From positions 1 through 9,443 of the forward strand of contig JANXYW010000131.1 in NCBI GenBank assembly GCA_025355835.1: DNA of 9,443 nucleotides, given 5' to 3'. How positions within the stretch are numbered: position 1 is the first letter of the stretch; the number at the start of each line of letters is the position of its first letter. Below the pieces are notes generated by a model that was not told the DNA's origin, did no database searches, and saw only the letters and a program-made list of their open reading frames with translations. Made by a program: the position numbers and the translations under genes. Below are positions 4,907 to 9,443 of the stretch, piece by piece. The DNA comes from Chloroflexota bacterium. GTDB lineage: Bacteria > Chloroflexota > Dehalococcoidia > DSTF01 > JACRBR01.

Positions 4907-6078
4907 TGCTGCGTTTTCTGACCGCGGGCGAATCGCACGGCAAAGCGCTGACGGTGATCATCGAAGGCGTGCCTGCCGGGCTGCCGCTCTCCGAAGATTT
5001 CATCGCCGGCGATCTGCGACGCCGACAGGGCGGCTACGGCCGCGGCCGGCGCCAGAAGATTGAGCAGGATCGCGCCGAGATCATGTCTGGTGTGCGGCAC
5101 GGCAAGACGCTCGGCAGCCCGATCGCGCTGTCGATTCAGAACCGCGACTGGGTGAACTGGACCGAGCAGATGTCGATCGATCCGATCGAGAGCGAGATCC
5201 AGAAAGTGACGCGCCTGCGCCCCGGCCATGCCGACCTCGCCGGCATCGTGAAGTACGACTTCGACGACGTGCGAAACGTGCTGGAGCGTGCGAGCGCGCG
5301 CGAGACGGCGGCGCGCGTCGCCGTCGGCGCGGTGTGCAAGCGGCTGCTCGAAGAGCTCGGCATGGACTTCCGCAGCCACACGGTGCAGATCGGCGATGTC
5401 GATGCGCTCGTGCCGCCGGAGATCGATTGGGGCGCCGTCGAGGAGTCGCCGGTGCGGTGCGCCGATGCGGCGGGCGCGGAAAAGATGGTCGCGGCGATCG
5501 ATGCTGCGCGGAACGCCGGCGACACGCTCGGCGGCATCGTCGAAGGGCGCGTCGAGCGCGTGCCGATGGGTCTCGGCAGCCACGTGCATTGGGATCGCAA
5601 GATCGATGGCCGGCTGGCGCAGGCCCTGATGAGCATTCACAGCGTGAAGGGCGTCGAGATCGGCGCCGGATTCGCGGCGACGCGCACGACGGGATCGAAG
5701 ATTCACGACGTGATTCTGCCGCTGTCGCAGTGGCGGCCCGACAAGCCGTGGGCGCGCGCGACGAACAACGCTGGCGGCACGGAAGGCGGCATCACCGACG
5801 GGCAGGACATCGTTGTGCGCATCGCTCTGAAGCCGATCGCGACGCTGCCGCGCGCGTTGCCGTCCGCAGATCTGATGACGGGTGAGGAGATTCCCGCGCA
5901 CTACGAACGCAGCGACATCTGCGTCGTACCGGCGGCCGGCATCATCGTCGAGGCGATGTGCGCAATCGTGCTGGCGACGGCGGCGCTCGAGAAGTTCGGT
6001 GGCGATTCGCTGGGCGAGATGCTGCGCAACTGGCGCTCGTTCGAGGCGACGATCGGGCCGAGGTCGCTGCGCGAGTAG
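4906..6078 (+). CDS. aroC: Chorismate synthase
   Basis: A 390-residue enzyme that removes phosphate from EPSP to give chorismate, using reduced FMN as catalyst; it acts as a cytosolic tetramer. All family signatures are present: AGESHGK (7-13), RRRQGGYGRG (38-47), RPGHAD (105-110), RASARETAARV (128-138), SIHSVKGVEIG (243-253), NNAGGTEGGITDGQ (287-300) and ERSDICVVPAAG (334-345). The conserved catalytic histidines correspond to H11 and H108. Length is typical of the longer bacterial type. The GTG start overlaps the previous gene's TAG by one base, so translation is probably coupled rather than led by its own ribosome binding site. The gene ends before a 226-nt gap holding repeats, after which aroK resumes the pathway. 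Confidence 0.97.
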   Translation: MLRFLTAGESHGKALTVIIEGVPAGLPLSEDFIAGDLRRRQGGYGRGRRQKIEQDRAEIMSGVRHGKTLGSPIALSIQNRDWVNWTEQMSIDPIESEIQKVTRLRPGHADLAGIVKYDFDDVRNVLERASARETAARVAVGAVCKRLLEELGMDFRSHTVQIGDVDALVPPEIDWGAVEESPVRCADAAGAEKMVAAIDAARNAGDTLGGIVEGRVERVPMGLGSHVHWDRKIDGRLAQALMSIHSVKGVEIGAGFAATRTTGSKIHDVILPLSQWRPDKPWARATNNAGGTEGGITDGQDIVVRIALKPIATLPRALPSADLMTGEEIPAHYERSDICVVPAAGIIVEAMCAIVLATAALEKFGGDSLGEMLRNWRSFEATIGPRSLRE

Positions 6079-6082
6079 CGAC

Positions 6083-6117
6083 GTAGGTTGTAGGTTATAG
6101 GTGTTAGGTTGTAGGGG
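6083..6117 (+). repeat. Imperfect tandem heptamer repeat (five units)
   Basis: Five 7-nt units directly after aroC: GTAGGTT, GTAGGTT, ATAGGTG, TTAGGTT and GTAGGGG. The consensus GTAGGTT contains the GTAG tetranucleotide that also begins the nearby hairpin repeat. I assign no function; slippage or decay of a repeat is possible. Confidence 0.7.
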
Positions 6118-6144
6118 TGCGTGCGGAACGATCGCCCGTGCGTC

Positions 6145-6170
6145 GTAGGGACAGGTCTTCAGACCTGTCC
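6145..6170 (+). repeat. GTAG hairpin repeat, family B (copy 1)
   Basis: GTAG (6145-6148), then arm GGACAGGTCT, loop TC and arm AGACCTGTCC: a perfect 10-bp stem. The architecture is REP-like, but stem and loop sequence differ from the 3275-4125 family, so a different RAYT would be expected. It lies 66 nt after the aroC stop and could stabilise the aroC mRNA 3' end. No T-tract follows, so it is not a typical terminator. Confidence 0.75.
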
Positions 6171-6212
6171 TCAGCCGGGATGACGTCGAGCGATACGGAT
6201 AGCACCGATATT

Positions 6213-6238
6213 GGACAGGACTGAAGTGCTGTCCCCAC
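6213..6238 (-). repeat. GTGG hairpin repeat, family B (copy 2, inverted)
   Basis: On the - strand: GTGG (plus 6235-6238), arm GGACAGCACT, loop TC, arm AGTCCTGTCC. The 10-bp stem has one C-C mismatch. It is inverted relative to copy 1 and 42 nt away, giving a BIME-like pair in the aroC-aroK gap. The rest of the 6079-6304 gap shows no gene and no convincing promoter. Confidence 0.7.
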
Positions 6239-6304
6239 GGACGATGAGGCAGATGAGACGAATGGCCGCGGCGACCAGCCGCTGGCTGCGTGTATGGTGA
6301 GATG

Positions 6305-6853
6305 ATGAACTACGAACAGATCTGGCTCACGGGATTCATGGCGACGGGCAAGACGCGCACGGCGCGGCCGCTGGCGGTTGCGCTCGACTGGACTGCCGTC
6401 GATATCGACGACCTGATCGAGGCGCAGGCGGGCGACAAGCCGTCGGCGATCTTCGCGCGCGGCGGCGAAGCGGCGTTCCGCATCATCGAGGCGGAAGTCG
6501 TTGAGCGCGTCGCCGGCATGACGAACGTCGTCGTCGCGACGGGCGGCGGCAGCGTGCTGTCCGAGGCGAATCGCGCGGCCATGCGGCGGCGCGGATTTAT
6601 CGTCTGCTTCGACGCGCGGCCGGAGACGATCGCGGCGCGCATTCAGGACTCGACCGCGCACGTGTCGGAGCGGCCACTGCTCGAGGGTGGCAATCCGTCG
6701 GCGAGAATCGTCGAGCTCAAAGCGGAACGCGACCCGATCTACGCGCAGGCCGACTTCATTCTCCAGACCGACGATCTGACGCCGGATCAGGTGACGCACC
6801 AGGTGCTGCTGGCGTTCCGCGAACGCTCGGCGGTGGCCGGAGGCGCGGCGTGA
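6305..6853 (+). CDS. aroK: Shikimate kinase
   Basis: A 182-residue P-loop kinase that phosphorylates shikimate at the 3-hydroxyl with ATP. Walker A is GFMATGKT (10-17); the DIDD stretch (33-36) gives the Mg/shikimate aspartates. ARGGEAAFRIIE (51-62) contains the shikimate-contacting arginine and the conserved FR..E. GGG (80-82) binds shikimate, the lid is SERPLLEGG (121-129, R123), and ERDPIYAQAD (141-150) has the conserved Arg and Tyr. I chose ATG 6305 because GGTGAG at 6296-6301 is the only purine-rich site nearby. In-frame ATG 6302 and GTG 6290 are alternatives, but 6302 would leave no spacing after that site. The start is thus uncertain by a few codons. Its stop overlaps the aroB start by 4 nt. 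Confidence 0.95.
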   Translation: MNYEQIWLTGFMATGKTRTARPLAVALDWTAVDIDDLIEAQAGDKPSAIFARGGEAAFRIIEAEVVERVAGMTNVVVATGGGSVLSEANRAAMRRRGFIVCFDARPETIAARIQDSTAHVSERPLLEGGNPSARIVELKAERDPIYAQADFILQTDDLTPDQVTHQVLLAFRERSAVAGGAA

Positions 6854-7929
6854 TCCGCGTCACCGCGGAGCATCATCCGTACGACATTCATTGCCGCTGG
6901 GGCGCGCTCGACGATCTGGGCGCGCTGATGCGAGACGCCGGGCTGCGAGGCGCGGCGTTTGTGATCTCGGATGATGCGGTCGGGCCGCTGTACGGCGAAC
7001 GCGCGCTCGCGTCGCTGCGCGCGGCCGGGTTCGACGCGTCGATGTTCACGTTTTCGGCGGGGGAAGCGAGCAAGAGCCTCGAGACCGTGCGCGATGCTTA
7101 CGACTGGCTGCTGGAGCAGCGCGCGGAGCGGTCATCGACGATCGTCGCGCTTGGCGGCGGCGTTGCGGGCGACCTCGGCGGCTTCGTCGCAGCGACGTAC
7201 CTGCGCGGCGTGAATTTCGTACAGGCGCCGACATCGCTGCTGGCGATGGTCGATGCGTCGATCGGCGGCAAAGTCGGCGTCGACCATCCGCGCGGCAAGA
7301 ATCTGATCGGCGCATTCTACCCGCCGCGCCTCGTTGTGCAGGACACGAGTCTGCTGGCGTCGCTGCCGGAGCGCTCGTTCCGCGAGGGCTTTGGCGAGGT
7401 GATCAAGCACGGGCTGATCATGGACGCGCCGATGCTCGACGTGCTGGAGCGCGACGCCGACCGGCTGCTCGCCGTCGAGCCAGAGCTGACGACGGAGATC
7501 GTCGCGCGCAACGCCGCGCTGAAAGCGGGCGTCGTCAGCGAAGACGAGCGCGAGGGCGGCCGGCGGATGATCCTCAACTATGGCCACACCGCAGGCCACG
7601 CCATCGAGGCGGTAACCGGCTACACGCGCGTGCTGCATGGCGAAGCGATCAGCATCGGCATGATGGCCGCTGCCGAGATCGGCCGCCGCGTCGGCGTCAC
7701 GCCTGCAGCCGTCGGCGAGCGGCAGGCGCGCCTGTTCGAGCGCTACGGCCTGCCGCTGCGCCATCCGGGACTCGACGTCGATGCCGTGATCGCCGCGATG
7801 GCGCTCGACAAGAAGGTCGCGTCGAAGAAGGTGCGGTGGATCCTGCTCGAAGACTTCGGCCGCACCGTCGTGCGGGACGTGCCGGAGGATGTCGTGCGGG
7901 ATGTGTTGCGTGAGGTCGTGGGGCAGTGA
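6850..7929 (+). CDS. aroB: 3-dehydroquinate synthase
   Basis: A 359-residue NAD- and divalent metal-dependent enzyme converting DAHP to 3-dehydroquinate, the second step of the shikimate pathway. The nucleotide region carries LGGGVAGDLGGFVAATYLRG (101-120). PTSLLAMVDASIGGKVGVD (127-145) and GKNLIGAFYPP (149-159) are strictly conserved substrate-site stretches. The zinc ligands are expected at E183 (in GFGEVIKHG, 180-188), H246 (NYGHTAGHAIE, 243-253) and H263 (LHGEAISIGM, 262-271). All are present and length is normal. The GTG start overlaps the aroK stop (GTGA), so aroK-aroB are co-translated. The gene is the last of the + strand run and faces the Mrr-like gene. Confidence 0.97.
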   Translation: MIRVTAEHHPYDIHCRWGALDDLGALMRDAGLRGAAFVISDDAVGPLYGERALASLRAAGFDASMFTFSAGEASKSLETVRDAYDWLLEQRAERSSTIVALGGGVAGDLGGFVAATYLRGVNFVQAPTSLLAMVDASIGGKVGVDHPRGKNLIGAFYPPRLVVQDTSLLASLPERSFREGFGEVIKHGLIMDAPMLDVLERDADRLLAVEPELTTEIVARNAALKAGVVSEDEREGGRRMILNYGHTAGHAIEAVTGYTRVLHGEAISIGMMAAAEIGRRVGVTPAAVGERQARLFERYGLPLRHPGLDVDAVIAAMALDKKVASKKVRWILLEDFGRTVVRDVPEDVVRDVLREVVGQ

Positions 7930-7933
7930 TCCA

Positions 7934-7965
7934 CTAAGAGCACGAAGGCCACGAAGGCTTCTTAG
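7934..7965. terminator. Inverted repeat with 9-bp tandem duplication after aroB (weak terminator candidate)
   Basis: CTAAGAGC (7934-7941) pairs with GCTTCTTAG (7957-7965) with one bulged base. Between them CACGAAGGC occurs twice in tandem (7941-7949, 7950-7958). It begins 5 nt after the aroB stop, between convergent genes, so a terminator role is plausible. No T-tract follows. Similar 'CACGAAGG' iterations are familiar to me as dispersed intergenic repeats. Confidence 0.35.
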
Positions 7966-7995
7966 GGCTGTCGTTGATCTCGTAGCGGAGGAGCT

Positions 7996-8715
7996 TCAAC
8001 TCCGGTCTGAATCCGCGCGCGCAGCGTCCGCCACTTGTTCGCGGCTACGTCTACGTCGTGCATTCGTCTCGAGAATTGCTGACAGCCGTTTGCCGTCGAG
8101 GAGCTCGATCGAATGCTGCTGACCTAGGCTGGCTGCAGGCTGTGTAAATTCAGATGTTGTGACGAACATCCCGCGCTCCGCCTTGTGATGCACAGACATC
8201 ATTCCGATGAAGGATTGCACCTCGGGAGATCCGACTTTGATTCCAGGTGCGTGGCGTTTGCACTGGACGACCATGCGTCGTCCTTTCCGATCCTTGCACA
8301 TGATGTCGGCAGACAGATCGCCTGCACCGCCGAAAAGCTGTACATCTCGGTAACCGAGATCTCTCAATAGATTGGCGACAGCGATCTCGAATCCTTTGGG
8401 CGTCATGCTCAGGAGTTCGCCGAGCGAACGCGCGCGAAATCGGCGCCTCCCCGCATACTGCATCCAGAAGAGCCCTGATACCGATGCGACCAAGACAACG
8501 AGCGCAACGAACACGAGCCCTGACACCGTATTGTTGCCACCAGATAACGAGGATGCGATAAGGCCTATGACAGCTAGAAGAACGACAATAGCCGCGCCAA
8601 ACATCAGTAGGCGTCGGACGAGTTGAAACCGCAGCGGCAAGACAATGATCGCCGCCAGTAGGCTAAACGGGAACGGGATACCGCTTCCGCTTTTGCTTCT
8701 TCTGCGCCTAGGCAT
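7996..8715 (-). CDS. Membrane-anchored Mrr-like restriction endonuclease-fold protein
   Basis: A 239-residue protein. A basic N-terminus (MPRRRRSKSG) precedes two hydrophobic segments (about 38-56 and 65-84), then a basic linker (89-96) and a PD-(D/E)xK nuclease domain of the Mrr_cat type (about 103-215). MTPKGFEIAVANLLRDLGY (104-122) is the usual opening helix. GDLSADI (132-138) gives the metal aspartate D137, and VVQCKR (149-154) the Q151-x-K153 pair typical of Mrr. VGSPEVQSFIGMM and GMFVTTSEFTQPA follow as in the family. The catalytic set looks intact. Related membrane-linked Mrr domains occur singly in many genomes; their role is unclear, possibly DNA defence at the membrane. Three lines of this gene counted by hand are about 51% GC against 67% for one line of aroB, suggesting transfer. 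The ATG has only a weak ribosome binding site. Mrr proper cuts modified DNA, but nothing here shows which DNA this one acts on. Confidence 0.88.
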   Translation of the reverse strand: MPRRRRSKSGSGIPFPFSLLAAIIVLPLRFQLVRRLLMFGAAIVVLLAVIGLIASSLSGGNNTVSGLVFVALVVLVASVSGLFWMQYAGRRRFRARSLGELLSMTPKGFEIAVANLLRDLGYRDVQLFGGAGDLSADIMCKDRKGRRMVVQCKRHAPGIKVGSPEVQSFIGMMSVHHKAERGMFVTTSEFTQPAASLGQQHSIELLDGKRLSAILETNARRRRSREQVADAARADSDRS

Positions 8716-8925
8716 TGTGTTCCGTCATGTTCCTCCGGCGTCGCGCTTTGCCACGAAGCGTTTTGCAACCTGGGGCGGTCCAATTCTTCTCGAGTCCCTT
8801 CACACTTTACGGCTCAACTGATACTATGCACGAGCTACCCCGTCGTCGCTACGGCCACGGCGGGCGGACAGGAGTCTACGGACTCCTGTTCTTCATTTTC
8901 CGACATTCTCTCCCACCCCAACCCC
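8716..8925. other. Intergenic region between the alcohol dehydrogenase and the Mrr-like gene
   Basis: No gene is supported here. It holds the strong hairpin at 8866-8891 and a small stem at 8744-8748/8756-8760 followed by TTTT on the + strand. On the - strand GGAGG lies near 8731, 3 nt before an ATG that opens a six-codon frame (MTEHNA, then TAG) overlapping the Mrr-like start. A promoter for the Mrr-like gene should be here, but I see no convincing -35/-10 pair. Confidence 0.5.
8866..8891. repeat. Strong hairpin downstream of the alcohol dehydrogenase gene (REP-like or terminator)
   Basis: GGACAGGAGTC (8866-8876) pairs with GACTCCTGTTC (8881-8891), 11 bp with one G-T pair, loop TACG. Read on the - strand the loop is CGTA, the same as in the family A REPs. 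On the + strand a T-rich stretch follows, but no + strand gene ends here; for the - strand dehydrogenase gene there is no T-tract. A third hairpin-repeat family is therefore as likely as a terminator. Confidence 0.55.
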
Positions 8926-9443
8926 TCACGGCGCGATCTGCACCTTGATGGCGCCGCTGCTTTTGTCGTCGGCGGTGGCGTACGCCTGCGCGATGTCTTC
9001 GAGTCCGTAGCGGTGGGTGATGCAGCGGCGGAGGCTCTCGGCGTTGCGGCGCATGATCTCGATGGCGATCTCGTAGTCGGAGTGGCGGCCGGGACGGCCG
9101 TAGCAGTTCGATCCGACGACCTTCGGCTCCTTAATGAAGAACATGATCGGGTGGATCTGCACCGGCTGCGTGAACGCGCCGAGCACGCTGATCCGCCCGC
9201 CGAGGCCGACGATCGTGAGCGAGTCGGCGAGCGTATTCGCGTGGCCGCCGACCGTCTCGACGACGATGTCGGCGCCGCCGGTCGCTTTCGTGATGTCGCC
9301 GGCGCCCGCTGCGTCGTCGCCGAAGACGGCATCGGCGCCGAGCGCTAGCGCCATCGCTTTCTGGTGTGGGTGCCGCGCGGTGGCGGCGATGTACGTCGCG
9401 CCCATCGCCTTCGCCGCGGCGACAGCCATCAGGCCGATCGTGC
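8926..9443 (-). CDS. Zinc-type (MDR) alcohol dehydrogenase, C-terminal half (partial)
   Basis: 171 residues and a stop are visible; the N-terminal half runs off the window at 9443, so ATG 9427-9429 is internal and not the start. The first visible residues, TIGLMAVAAAKAMGA, are the end of the Rossmann GxGxxG loop and helix of medium-chain dehydrogenases. ATARHPHQKAMALALGADAVF follows as the second strand and NAD(P)-specificity region, then GGADIVVETVGG and GGRISVLGAF. The chain ends SSGAIKVQIAP, the usual 'G..KV.I.P' tail. This fits the threonine/sorbitol/alcohol dehydrogenase branch (full length about 340). The catalytic zinc ligands would be upstream and cannot be checked, and the substrate is unknown. 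It points towards the Mrr-like gene, 210 nt away, with a hairpin between, so it is probably not in one operon with it. Confidence 0.9.
   Translation of the reverse strand, partial: TIGLMAVAAAKAMGATYIAATARHPHQKAMALALGADAVFGDDAAGAGDITKATGGADIVVETVGGHANTLADSLTIVGLGGRISVLGAFTQPVQIHPIMFFIKEPKVVGSNCYGRPGRHSDYEIAIEIMRRNAESLRRCITHRYGLEDIAQAYATADDKSSGAIKVQIAP

Noticed and set aside
4903..5901. Long - strand frame (332 codons) opposite aroC
   Set aside because: Composition is the antisense shadow of aroC (runs of R, H, D, A), no motif, and aroC is certain.
6290..6304. GTG 6290 or ATG 6302 as the aroK start
   Set aside because: The only purine-rich site (6296-6301) fits ATG 6305 better, and the family core starts soon after.
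7132..7764. - strand frame opposite aroB
   Set aside because: Antisense shadow; aroB has every conserved motif in the other strand.
8744..8764. Small stem CGCTT/AAGCG followed by TTTT as a Rho-independent terminator
   Set aside because: The T-run is on the + strand, where no gene ends, and the stem is only 5 bp.
1..9443. tRNA or rRNA genes
   Set aside because: I saw no cloverleaf-like stretch or conserved rRNA wording in the intergenic gaps, by eye only.

Overview
The window is GC-rich bacterial chromosome built around shikimate/chorismate genes. The clear housekeeping set is the end of alaS, then ruvX, mltG, aroE, aroC, aroK and aroB, all on the + strand. The high GC content, GTG starts, this gene order and the abundance of GTAG-type hairpin repeats make me favour a Chloroflexota member, perhaps Dehalococcoidia-like. 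That placement is inference from memory, not proven by the sequence.

Layout. 1-90: C-terminal end of alanyl-tRNA synthetase. 91-179: short gap with two stem-loops. 180-740 (-): small SAM-dependent methyltransferase, convergent with alaS and divergent from ruvX. 870-3260: tightly packed ruvX-mltG-aroE (4-nt overlap, then a 16-nt gap with a clear ribosome binding site). 3261-4125: a REP/RAYT island, consisting of an IS200-like REP-associated tyrosine transposase on the - strand bracketed by short hairpins, four of them preceded by GTAG. One hairpin lies inside the transposase reading frame. 4235-6078: an unrecognised single-pass membrane protein overlapping aroC by one base. 6079-6304: gap with a tandem heptamer and an inverted pair of a second hairpin family. 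6305-7929: aroK-aroB with a 4-nt overlap. 7996-8715 (-): membrane-anchored Mrr-type nuclease-fold protein of visibly lower GC. 8926-9443 (-): C-terminal half of a zinc-type (MDR) alcohol dehydrogenase that runs off the window.

How the genes work together. AroB makes 3-dehydroquinate, AroE reduces dehydroshikimate, AroK phosphorylates shikimate and AroC makes chorismate, so four of the seven steps are here. DAHP synthase, dehydroquinase and EPSP synthase are not in the window. The aro run is broken exactly at its two large gaps by two different hairpin-repeat families, which suggests REP elements have colonised an ancestral operon. The most interesting item is the REP/RAYT island, especially the REP copy read in frame inside the transposase that is expected to act on such repeats.
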